Part shown: positions 56,819 through 64,000 of the stretch, piece by piece | How the letters are laid out: every line of letters begins with the position of its first letter | Numbering within the stretch: position 1 is the stretch's first letter | Origin: JAAXHH01 sp965225915 | GTDB lineage: Bacteria > JAAXHH01 | Direction: 5' to 3' | DNA: 64,000 nucleotides | Assembly: GCA_965225915.1 (NCBI GenBank) | Contig: OZ245326.1 | Span: 3,162,001 to 3,226,000, forward strand | Program-made: the position numbers and the translations under genes | Notes under the pieces: generated by a model | The model's database searches: none | Seen by the model: the letters and a program-made list of their open reading frames with translations, nothing else | What the model was told of the DNA's origin: nothing

Positions 56819-59386
56819 CTAGATCTCCGCGCGCAGGATTTCCAGCGGGGATTGGCGGTAAATACCTGCACTGGCCAGCATGCCCACCAGGATGGTGATT
56901 AAACAAATACCGCCGATCACGGCCGCAACAGGGATAAATACCGGCACGTACGAGATATTGAAGACGAATACGGTCAGTATCCATGTGGCGGCAAAGGCCA
57001 GTACAACGCCCGTGATGGCGCCTATGGCGCCGAGGAACAGGTACTCGATCGTCATGATCTGCAATATCTGTTTCCTGGAGCCGCCGAGCGTTTTCAGCAG
57101 GACGCTCTCCTGCATCCGCTGGTACCGGCTGTTCGTCACGACACCCACCAGGACGATTACGCCTGTGAACACGCTGAAAAGCGCCATGAAACGGACGATG
57201 AGGGATACCTTCTCGAGAATGGTGTTCAGGGTGCCCAGTATGAGGCTGAGGTCGATCATGGACACGTTGGGAAACCGGCTCACCGTTTCCTGCTGAAAAC
57301 GCGCCGATGTCCGCGTATCTTCGATACGGGTCACGACCACGTGGAACTGGGGTGCTTCTTCGAGGACGCCCTCCGGAAAAACCATGAAAAAGTTGGGCTG
57401 CACCCGCTGCCAGTCGACGGCCCTCAGGCTGCCCACTATGGTCTTGACCGGGACGCCATGGACGTCGAACACGATCTCGTCCCCGATACCCACGCCGAGC
57501 CGGTCGGCTATGCCCTTTTCCACGGAGACAAACACGGAGTCCTTTCCGCCCTCAACGCGGGGCTGCAACGATCCTTCCAGGAGGATTTCCGCATCTTCCA
57601 GGTGACTCCGGTAGGTCGACCGGTATTCCCGCTGCAGTGCCCAGCGTGGAGTCCGTCCCGTCGAATCCTGCATGACTTCCGCTATGGTTCGTCCCTTCAA
57701 ACCCGCCAGGCGCATGCTGACGACGGCCGTCTGCTGCATGACCGGTAGTTCGTTGCGGTGGAGCGATTCGAGGATTTCACCCCGTTGGTCGGGCTGGATG
57801 TCGAACAGGACCAGGTTTGACTGCCGGTCCCCTCCGACCTGGGTAATGTGTCCGACCAGGGAAAACTGCAACAGGTACAGCGTCGTGATAAGGAAGGCTC
57901 CCAGTCCGAGGGCTACAACCATCGTGACGGTCTGGTTGTCCGGCCGGAATAGATTGGCCAGCCCCTGGCGCCAGACATACGGCCACGTCGCGGGCAACAT
58001 GCGCCGAGCCAGCGATATGAGGCTTCGGGCAACGAGGCTTAACAGGAGGAAGGCCCCGATCAGCCCTCCCGCGAATCCAACGCCCTGTTGCCATTCGCGG
58101 GTCTGACTGACGGCGAATAGCACGATACCGGCGATAAGCAGGGCACCCAGTCCAAGGCGCCACGGATCCTTGTTGCCCCGTGAGGGAGATTCGACCGACG
58201 AGCGTAACGTGAGCAGCGGAGAGATGTCTTTAATCGCCATCAGAGGAAGGAGGGCGAACAGCAACGCCATTAGCAGCCCCATGCCCATGCCTTGCAGGAC
58301 AGGGATATAGGTGAACCTTACTTCCAGATCGAAAGGAATGAAATCCTGTACTAGCGCCGGTAGTATGCCGAGCACGAGAAACCCAGCGGCCGCACCGATA
58401 GTGGAGCCGACTACGCCGATGGATACGGCCTGGATGATGTATATGGAGAAAGTGTGCCGGCCTTCCGCGCCGAGGCAGCGCAATACGGCTATGGTACCGC
58501 GTTTCCGTCTTATGTAGGTATGAATGGCGCTGGCAACGCCCACACTGCCGAGTATCAGGGCGATAAAACCGCTGAGATTAAGAAACCGGTAGAGATTGCC
58601 GAGGGATCTTTCCAGGCTGGCTTTCCGGTCTTCCACGGTGTCCCAGTCCATGCCGAACCGGGCCGCCGTGTCCGTACCGAAGGTATCCACCAGTTCCTGC
58701 ACGTCGACATCGCCGCCAAACCTGAAAAACGCGCGGTAGGTCGCCCTGCTTCCGGGTTGAATCAGCGCCGTGGACTCAAGCTCGGCCATGGGAATATAGA
58801 CGCGGGGTCCTATGGCGCTCATGGCTGCCGTTTCACCCGGTATGCTGATCAGACGGCCGCCAATCTCGAACGTACTCAGTCCTATGCGTATCGAGTCGCC
58901 GACCTCCGCACCGTGCTGAATCAACAGGTTGTCGTCCACGAGGGCCGTTCCCTGCGTTCTGAACGCCTGCGCGGCACCGGGAGGGACCGTTTCCAGTTCA
59001 CCGTAGTAGGGAAAGCCGCCCTCGAGGGCCCGGACCTGAACAAGGCGAGATGACTCCGACCGGGGGAAAGCGACCATGGACGCGAAACTGACCTGACGGG
59101 ACTGGTCTCCGCCCAGGTTTTGCAGGAAGACTTCGGCCGAATCCGAAAAGGCCCTGCGGGTGTTTATGTCCAGGTCGGCGCCAAGCAGCGCCTTGGATTC
59201 CATGTCGATAGCGGTCCGCATGCTATCGCCCAGTGTTCGGATCGATACGAGCGCGGCGGTGCCCAGGATGATGGACGACATGTAAAGAAGCAGGCGCCGC
59301 CGGTAGGTACGGCTGTCCCGCCAGGCCATCTTGAACAGCCAGCTTGTTCGAACCCGCGCGTGATCAGGTAGAAGGGGAGCACCCAT
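56819..59386 (-). CDS. ABC transporter permease, YbbP/FtsX type
   Basis: The 855-aa protein has two FtsX cores and a large periplasmic MacB-like region between N-terminal helices: LLLYMSSIILGTAALVSI at the start, LSGFIALILGSVGVASAIHTYIRRKRGTIAVLRCLGA, and SRYQRMQESVLLKTLGGSRKQILQI at the end. YbbAP exporters are tied to envelope lipid or hydrophobic-compound handling. Its start lies 2 bp after the ATPase stop. Confidence 0.9.
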   Translation of the reverse strand: MGAPLLPDHARVRTSWLFKMAWRDSRTYRRRLLLYMSSIILGTAALVSIRTLGDSMRTAIDMESKALLGADLDINTRRAFSDSAEVFLQNLGGDQSRQVSFASMVAFPRSESSRLVQVRALEGGFPYYGELETVPPGAAQAFRTQGTALVDDNLLIQHGAEVGDSIRIGLSTFEIGGRLISIPGETAAMSAIGPRVYIPMAELESTALIQPGSRATYRAFFRFGGDVDVQELVDTFGTDTAARFGMDWDTVEDRKASLERSLGNLYRFLNLSGFIALILGSVGVASAIHTYIRRKRGTIAVLRCLGAEGRHTFSIYIIQAVSIGVVGSTIGAAAGFLVLGILPALVQDFIPFDLEVRFTYIPVLQGMGMGLLMALLFALLPLMAIKDISPLLTLRSSVESPSRGNKDPWRLGLGALLIAGIVLFAVSQTREWQQGVGFAGGLIGAFLLLSLVARSLISLARRMLPATWPYVWRQGLANLFRPDNQTVTMVVALGLGAFLITTLYLLQFSLVGHITQVGGDRQSNLVLFDIQPDQRGEILESLHRNELPVMQQTAVVSMRLAGLKGRTIAEVMQDSTGRTPRWALQREYRSTYRSHLEDAEILLEGSLQPRVEGGKDSVFVSVEKGIADRLGVGIGDEIVFDVHGVPVKTIVGSLRAVDWQRVQPNFFMVFPEGVLEEAPQFHVVVTRIEDTRTSARFQQETVSRFPNVSMIDLSLILGTLNTILEKVSLIVRFMALFSVFTGVIVLVGVVTNSRYQRMQESVLLKTLGGSRKQILQIMTIEYLFLGAIGAITGVVLAFAATWILTVFVFNISYVPVFIPVAAVIGGICLITILVGMLASAGIYRQSPLEILRAEI

Positions 59387-59388
59387 GA

Positions 59389-60126
59389 CTAGACGTCGGA
59401 GGAGAGGAATACGGGGTGGATTTCAGGGATGCCGGCGTCTTCCGGTTGGAAGTCCTCGACGATACGGCCCCCGCTCAACCGTATAATGCGCTGCGTTCTA
59501 CGCGCCAGGTCGAGGTTGTGGGTCACCGTAACCAGGGTCGTACCCGACTCTTCGTTCAATGCAAAGAGCAGGCTTTCCACCCTGGCGCTCGTGTCGGCGT
59601 CGAGATTGCCCGTGGGCTCATCCACGAAAAGAAGGGAAGGTCGGTTGATAAACGCTCTCGCCAGGGCGACGCGTTGTTGTTCACCTCCGGACAACTGGAC
59701 GGGGTAGTGCGTGGATCGGTCGGACAGCCCCACACGCTCCAGCAATTCCATAGCCCGGTCGTATACTCCTTTTTCGCCGCGCAGTTCCACCGGGACCATG
59801 ACATTCTCGAGGGTCGTGAGGGTCGGAATGAGTTGGAAGTTCTGGAAGACGAAGCCAACGTGGCGGTTACGCACCCGGGCCCTTTCGTCTTCGTCGAGAT
59901 CGTCCAGGACGATTCCCTTCAGCGATACTGAACCCGAGGTTGCGTGGTCCAGGCCCGCGCAGAGACCGAGCAGGGTCGTCTTTCCGCTGCCGGATGGTCC
60001 GATAATCGCCAGGGAGGCGCCCGGCAATACGTCGAAGTCTATATCACGCAGTACGTTCAGCGTCCCGCCACCGCTCGCATAGGTCTTGCACAGGCCTCGG
60101 ACCGCCAGGATCGGTTGTTCGCTCAT
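59389..60126 (-). CDS. ABC transporter ATP-binding protein, YbbA/LolD type
   Basis: From the ATG at 60126 (overlapping the upstream stop as ATGA) the protein has 245 aa. Walker A GPSGSGKTT, signature LSGGEQQRVALARAF, Walker B LLFVDEPTG and switch His VTVTHN are all present, and the LolD/MacB-like VLRDIDFDVLPG opening follows the start. It powers the permease encoded downstream. Confidence 0.93.
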   Translation of the reverse strand: MSEQPILAVRGLCKTYASGGGTLNVLRDIDFDVLPGASLAIIGPSGSGKTTLLGLCAGLDHATSGSVSLKGIVLDDLDEDERARVRNRHVGFVFQNFQLIPTLTTLENVMVPVELRGEKGVYDRAMELLERVGLSDRSTHYPVQLSGGEQQRVALARAFINRPSLLFVDEPTGNLDADTSARVESLLFALNEESGTTLVTVTHNLDLARRTQRIIRLSGGRIVEDFQPEDAGIPEIHPVFLSSDV

Positions 60127-61067
60127 GGAGATGGCGGCTCCTCTCGCAGCAGGTCTTGATTCGGCAGGTTTGTACTTCTTCCCAGAACCTTCAGGAGACG
60201 ATCCGGATAGTCCGTTATGATCCCGTCGGCTCCGTGATCGATGTGGCGTTTCATGTCCTCTTCCCTGTTGATGGTCCATACGTACACGTCCACGTTGTGG
60301 CGGTGGGCGCCCGAGACAAACCTGGAGGTAACCAGTGGCAGGGCCAGGTATTCGGGCGGCACCTGCATCGTCTCTCCCCCGGGGACATAGGCGAATCCGA
60401 GACCCGCGGAGTTCAACACCCAGTAAAGGAACACTTCGCCGGCCGTGGACGACGTAGCGATTCCCGGGTTGTTGGCCCGGATGTACTTGACGCTTTCGGA
60501 CCGAAACGAAGCGATGACCTTCCGTTCCGGATGCAGGCTTGCGCCGATTGCCCTTGAAAACTCGGCCCTGGCGGTTTCAGACACGCCCTTCAGCTCGATG
60601 ATCATCCGCGTATCGGGAAGCGTGGACATCACCTCGTCGAGCGAAGGTACTCTCAACCCCATCCCTCGGTAGGGATGGCTCGCGCCGTCATCAGCAGTCC
60701 AGTTGTAGCCCGCGTCCAGTTCCCGCAATGCCTCCCAGGTCATCTCGTCGACGCGTCCGGAACCGTTGGTGGTGCGGTCGACCGTGGAGTCGTGTATGAC
60801 GACCAGTTCACCGTCGCCCGTGGCGTGCACATCGAATTCCAGGGCGTCCGCGCCGATTTCAACCGCGTTCCTGAAGGCGAAAAGGGTGTTTTCCGGCCAC
60901 AGACCAGCACCCCCGCGGTGCGCGATGACCAGGTGTCTGTCAGTTTCCGTGAATGAATGCACAGGCATGGGGCGTGTTATCACCGCGGCGTAAACCAGGA
61001 CCGCGACAAGGACCACCGCTCCGGCGACCGCGAGCCGAACGAGCCATTTCCAGATGAATCTGATCAT
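60123..61067 (-). CDS. Glycerophosphodiester phosphodiesterase
   Basis: The 314-aa GDPD TIM-barrel protein begins with one membrane helix (VRLAVAGAVVLVAVLVYAAV), so it is membrane-anchored. Catalytic motifs are AHRGGAGLWPENTLFAF (His, Arg, Glu), EFDVHATGDGELVVIHD (Glu, Asp, His) and later IIELKG and WTINREEDM. It hydrolyses glycerophosphodiesters to glycerol-3-phosphate. Its stop overlaps the ABC ATPase start. Confidence 0.92.
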   Translation of the reverse strand: MIRFIWKWLVRLAVAGAVVLVAVLVYAAVITRPMPVHSFTETDRHLVIAHRGGAGLWPENTLFAFRNAVEIGADALEFDVHATGDGELVVIHDSTVDRTTNGSGRVDEMTWEALRELDAGYNWTADDGASHPYRGMGLRVPSLDEVMSTLPDTRMIIELKGVSETARAEFSRAIGASLHPERKVIASFRSESVKYIRANNPGIATSSTAGEVFLYWVLNSAGLGFAYVPGGETMQVPPEYLALPLVTSRFVSGAHRHNVDVYVWTINREEDMKRHIDHGADGIITDYPDRLLKVLGRSTNLPNQDLLREEPPSP

Positions 61068-61094
61068 ACGGTAGCCTGGTAGTCGCGGTTGGTG

Positions 61095-61505
61095 TTAAAG
61101 GGGCCAGTCCCTGAGAATGCGTTCGACCTCTTCGGCATGGCCGCTTTCGTCGCGTATCATGTCTTCCAACTGGACCATGAGCCCGTAATCGCCGACCTCT
61201 TCCGCCTCGGCGCGGCGCTGAACGTACCGCTTGACGATCGTGCGTTCGTCCTCCAGCATGGTCTCCAGGTTGGCCCGATTCGAGTCGCTTACCTTGATGG
61301 ACCGGGGGACTGTCGTGGGTTCGCCGCCCAGTACTACGATCTTGTTGGCGAGATACTGCGCGTGCAGTTGCTCATCCGGGACCTCGTCGAGGAAGAATCT
61401 GGCCAGTTCGGGGCGATAAGGTCCGCTGGCCTTGGCCGCGTAAATGGTAAACTGTATGATCGCACCCAGTTCCGCCGCCAGGTCTGCATTCAGGTTGTCT
61501 ATCAA
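61095..61505 (-). CDS. Ferritin-like (bacterioferritin-type) protein
   Basis: The 136-aa four-helix protein shows ferritin-like carboxylate positions: LGAIIQFTIYAAK, DEVPDEQLHAQYLANKIVVLGGEP, MLEDERTIVKRY and EDMIRDESGHAEEVERIL, with ExxH pairs spaced as in diiron proteins. It may store or detoxify iron or act as an oxygenase-like diiron protein. It is 27 bp from the phosphodiesterase on the same strand. Confidence 0.82.
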   Translation of the reverse strand: MIDNLNADLAAELGAIIQFTIYAAKASGPYRPELARFFLDEVPDEQLHAQYLANKIVVLGGEPTTVPRSIKVSDSNRANLETMLEDERTIVKRYVQRRAEAEEVGDYGLMVQLEDMIRDESGHAEEVERILRDWPL

Positions 61506-61668
61506 GGTTTGCCTGTCAATGGTTCTACCCCTTTGCTCCTCTTTGACAATCGTTTTTAAGGTATCATGCGCTCATATTTAAGGTACAGATTCCAGCGTAC
61601 TCACACAACGCGTTAGTTTCCGTCCGCACAGTTGGTTCGAGGAAGGATGCCGTATTCCGTATCCGTGC

Positions 61669-62688
61669 TCATGCCATTTCAAGGATGGCCTTGACCACGC
61701 CGCTGTCCGGATCCAGCCAGGTGGGAAAATCGCCGATCATTCGTTCGGGACCGGCCGCGTGGGTAATCCACGGCGAGGTGTCGATTCGACCGGCTTCGAT
61801 GTGTTCGATGACCCTTTGCAGGTCGACCGTGCGGGAGTTCCGGCTGCTAAGCAGGGTCATCTCCCTTCGGTGGAAGCCGGGGCCGTCAAAGGAGAGTCGC
61901 GATCCGGTGATGCCGACGTAGACCAGGCGTCCTCCGTTGGAAACGTAATCGTGGGCGCGCATCATGGACTCGTGGTGTCCAGTGGCATCGAAGACGGTGG
62001 TGGGAAGATCGCCGTTCAGCAACTGGTGAAGCTTCGACGGCACGTCCGTGGTGTCGGATATGACCTTGAAGAGATCGTAACGTCGTTTGCAGAACTCGAT
62101 CCGCTTTTCGCTGATCTCCAGCAGAATCACGCGCGCTTCGGCCAGGAGGGCGAAGGTCAGCACGGACAGGCCGATAGGGCCGGCGCCGATCAGTAGGACC
62201 GTTTCGTCTTTCTTGAGTTCGGCGCGGTCCACGGCGTGTGCGCCGATACCCAGCGTCTCCACCAGGGCCAGTTGCTCGAGAGAAAGGACATCTGAACGAA
62301 GGAGCTTCTCTGCGGGCAGCAGCAGGACGTCCCGCATGCCGCCATCCACGTGGACGCCCAGGACGTCAAGGTTCATGCAACAGTTCGTCTTGCCCATCCG
62401 GCAGGGTACGCAGTCGCCACAGTCCATGTAGGGCACGACGGCGCACTGGTCGCCGGGGTGAACATGGACCACGTCCCGCCCCGTCGCAACGACTTCCACG
62501 CCCAGTTCGTGCCCCAGGATGCGTGGATAGTCGAAAAATGGCTGCGTACCCTCGAAGGCGTGGAGATCCGTGCCGCAGATCCCCACACGTCGAATGCGCA
62601 CCAGCGCTTCTCCGGGACCGGGTGGAGCGGGCTCGGGTGTTTTTTCAAGCACAAAACGTCCGGGTTTTTCGAGCACGATGGTCGGCAT
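61669..62688 (-). CDS. Zinc-binding MDR alcohol dehydrogenase
   Basis: The 339-aa protein has catalytic-zinc motifs CGTDLHAFEG and GHELGVEV, a structural-zinc loop CGDCVPCRMGKTNCC and a Rossmann motif LIGAGPIGLSVL. It resembles sugar-alcohol and uronate-pathway dehydrogenases. It starts 4 bp after the reductase gene upstream, so both probably serve one route for hexuronate or polyol breakdown. Confidence 0.9.
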   Translation of the reverse strand: MPTIVLEKPGRFVLEKTPEPAPPGPGEALVRIRRVGICGTDLHAFEGTQPFFDYPRILGHELGVEVVATGRDVVHVHPGDQCAVVPYMDCGDCVPCRMGKTNCCMNLDVLGVHVDGGMRDVLLLPAEKLLRSDVLSLEQLALVETLGIGAHAVDRAELKKDETVLLIGAGPIGLSVLTFALLAEARVILLEISEKRIEFCKRRYDLFKVISDTTDVPSKLHQLLNGDLPTTVFDATGHHESMMRAHDYVSNGGRLVYVGITGSRLSFDGPGFHRREMTLLSSRNSRTVDLQRVIEHIEAGRIDTSPWITHAAGPERMIGDFPTWLDPDSGVVKAILEMA

Positions 62689-62692
62689 GCGG

Positions 62693-63817
62693 TCAATACT
62701 CCCTTTTTCCTGGGAGAATACTGGACAGAAGGGGCGGTTTACATTGGAACTTGTCGACGTACGCTTCGAAGGACGGCATAAGACGCAGCTTCACCTTGGT
62801 TTCGTGCTCTACCGCGATCGATCCGAGGCGGTGGTCCAGGTAAGGGTTTCGGAATCGTTCGATGCAGTCTTCTGCGAAGGACCTGGCGTCTTCTACCTCG
62901 TCAGGCAGTGCCGGTACGATTTCTTCCAATATCAGGTCGCGCAGCCAGGGTCCCGTTTCCGGGTGTTCCACCGCTTCCCGGACGGTCCTTATACCCAGGG
63001 GCATGGCCCGGCACACCAGCGCCGTGTGGGCGCCGTTGAGCACCCTTACCTTGCGTATCGCATAGGGACGCACATCCTTCGTCCGCACCACGGCGGGATG
63101 TTCGATAAACGCGTGGGCGCCCGACCGGTCTTCAAGAGCCCAGAAGGCGAAGGGCTCGGTCAGCGCCACCAGCCCGTCACCATGGGGATTGGGAAATCCC
63201 GGCGGCGGTTCGATGGTGATCCGGTCCACAAGCGTATGTAGCCAGATCACCCGTTCATCCATCCATTCGAAGAAACCGTCGTCGAGACGCCGGATCCGGC
63301 CCAATGCCCGCACCAGGCGCCGTAAGACTCCGGCATTGCCGTCGATCAGTTCGCAGGGGATGACCGTCACCGGAGCGCCGCCGTTTTCATAACGGTCCAG
63401 GAGCACCCGAAGCAACTTTCCGGGGAAAGAACCCGGCGGCGATTCGTCCAATCGTTCCGATTCTGGCACATCGTAACCGATCTCCGAGGCATTGGAGAGG
63501 ATGATCTCCGTGGAGGGATTGCGCCCCACGGCCAATATGGCCTCCCAATCGTCTTTGGCGCTCAGTGCCCTCGAGACGCTTTCAACCTCGATGGATTCGT
63601 CGACCCGCCTTCCATTGCGTATCCCCCGTACGTGGACCCGGTATCGGCCGTCCTGCTCGTTGAACAGGCGGACCCGATCGTTGTTCGTGGATTGCACGAT
63701 GACGACCCGGCCTATGGACTGGCCGGACTGCCTGGCCTCATGGATGAAGAGGTCGGCAAAGGCGCGGAGGAACCGTCCGCTTCCGAACTGGAGTACGGAT
63801 TCAGTCGGCTTTGGCAT
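62693..63817 (-). CDS. uxaB: Tagaturonate reductase/mannitol dehydrogenase family protein
   Basis: The start at 63817 gives 374 aa beginning MPKPTESVLQFGSGRFLRAF; a longer frame to 63976 overlaps mazG heavily and is unlikely. The Rossmann FGSGRFLRAF, the central DWEAILAVGRNPSTEIILSNASEIGY, PVTVIPCELIDGNAG and VKVRVLNGAHTAL-like (IRKVRVLNGAHTAL) segments define the family. It probably reduces tagaturonate to altronate. It is shorter than E. coli UxaB (about 480 aa), so fructuronate or another substrate is possible. Confidence 0.82.
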   Translation of the reverse strand: MPKPTESVLQFGSGRFLRAFADLFIHEARQSGQSIGRVVIVQSTNNDRVRLFNEQDGRYRVHVRGIRNGRRVDESIEVESVSRALSAKDDWEAILAVGRNPSTEIILSNASEIGYDVPESERLDESPPGSFPGKLLRVLLDRYENGGAPVTVIPCELIDGNAGVLRRLVRALGRIRRLDDGFFEWMDERVIWLHTLVDRITIEPPPGFPNPHGDGLVALTEPFAFWALEDRSGAHAFIEHPAVVRTKDVRPYAIRKVRVLNGAHTALVCRAMPLGIRTVREAVEHPETGPWLRDLILEEIVPALPDEVEDARSFAEDCIERFRNPYLDHRLGSIAVEHETKVKLRLMPSFEAYVDKFQCKPPLLSSILPGKREY

Positions 63818-64000
63818 CCAACTCCCTTTGCTTCGCCTCTTTCCACAGCTCGTCCAGTTTCTCGAAGGTGGCCCGTTCCAGACTTTCTCCCCTAAGTTCG
63901 AGGGCGGCTTCGATGTACCGGAAACGCCGCATGAACTTGTCGTTGCTCCTGCGCAGGGCGTCTTCCGGCGGAACATTGAGATGGCGAGATAGGTTCACCA
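63801..64000 (-). CDS. mazG: MazG nucleoside triphosphate pyrophosphohydrolase, C-terminal end only
   Basis: The last ~66 residues are visible (VPPEDALRRSNDKFMRRFRYIEAAL, LDELWKEAKQRE), the end of the second MazG domain. The start lies beyond the window edge. MazG hydrolyses (d)NTPs, including aberrant ones, to monophosphates. It overlaps the reductase start by 17 bp. Confidence 0.85.
   Translation of the reverse strand, partial: VNLSRHLNVPPEDALRRSNDKFMRRFRYIEAALELRGESLERATFEKLDELWKEAKQRELDAKAD

Overview
The window looks like a chromosome segment of a diderm, free-living or host-associated heterotroph. Evidence for an outer membrane is a 3195-residue surface protein ending in an autotransporter-type beta-barrel with a terminal Phe, a lipoprotein binding protein and a DsbA-like exported protein. 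Dense runs of phytanoyl-CoA dioxygenases, enolase-superfamily, amidohydrolase, MDR dehydrogenase, DUF362 and kynureninase genes, plus a eukaryote-like SRCR domain, recall uncultured marine or sponge-associated lineages (Latescibacterota, Poribacteria and relatives). That placement is inference only. No rRNA, tRNA, CRISPR array, transposase or integrase was seen.

Layout: (1) 0-4.3 kb, a tight operon of peptide-type ABC binding protein, FAD oxidoreductase and MATE transporter. (2) 4.5-22.6 kb, a defence/accessory island, almost all on the minus strand. Its left part is a graveyard of genes broken by small indels: a HEPN-like protein split at an A7 tract, the ribbon-helix-helix antitoxin behind it, a degraded unknown gene and a Sel1-repeat protein. 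An intact Schlafen/AlbA_2 gene, an unassigned large enzyme-like gene and an orphan Phd antitoxin lie among or after them. The core is a compact operon, hsdM-hsdS-ptuA-ptuB-hsdR, in which a Septu pair sits inside a type I restriction-modification system. The HsdR carries a C-terminal LexA/UmuD-like S24 peptidase domain with an apparent Ser-Lys dyad and an Ala-Gly site. A second AlbA_2 paralogue lies just upstream of hsdM, followed outward by higA with a broken higB. (3) 22.8-28.3 kb, small-molecule catabolism: HpcH/HpaI aldolase, two phytanoyl-CoA dioxygenases, an enolase-superfamily enzyme and an amidohydrolase, with an AT-rich gap carrying a 19-bp perfect inverted repeat. (4) 28.3-37.9 kb, one giant adhesin-like gene: LRRs, nine cadherin-like/FN3 units, SRCR, Calx-beta and barrel.

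(5) 38-44.9 kb, DsbA-like protein, HTTM membrane protein, AsnB-type amidotransferase overlapping it, and a nucleobase permease fused to an anti-sigma-kinase-like domain. (6) 44.9-55.1 kb, catabolic genes: a PhyH dioxygenase, an MDR dehydrogenase, DUF362, a DctQM TRAP pair without DctP, gamma-glutamyltransferase, an epimerase-like protein, an iron-dependent alcohol dehydrogenase and kynureninase. (7) 55.2-64 kb, housekeeping-like genes: sanA, tesA, a YbbAP-type ABC exporter, a glycerophosphodiesterase, a ferritin-like protein, then an MDR dehydrogenase, a tagaturonate reductase-family gene and the C-terminus of mazG, which runs off the window.

The most notable candidate system is the minus-strand cassette at 11.8-21.9 kb. 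If the S24 domain is active, restriction, the nested Septu nuclease and DNA-damage-type self-cleavage could be linked in one transcript.
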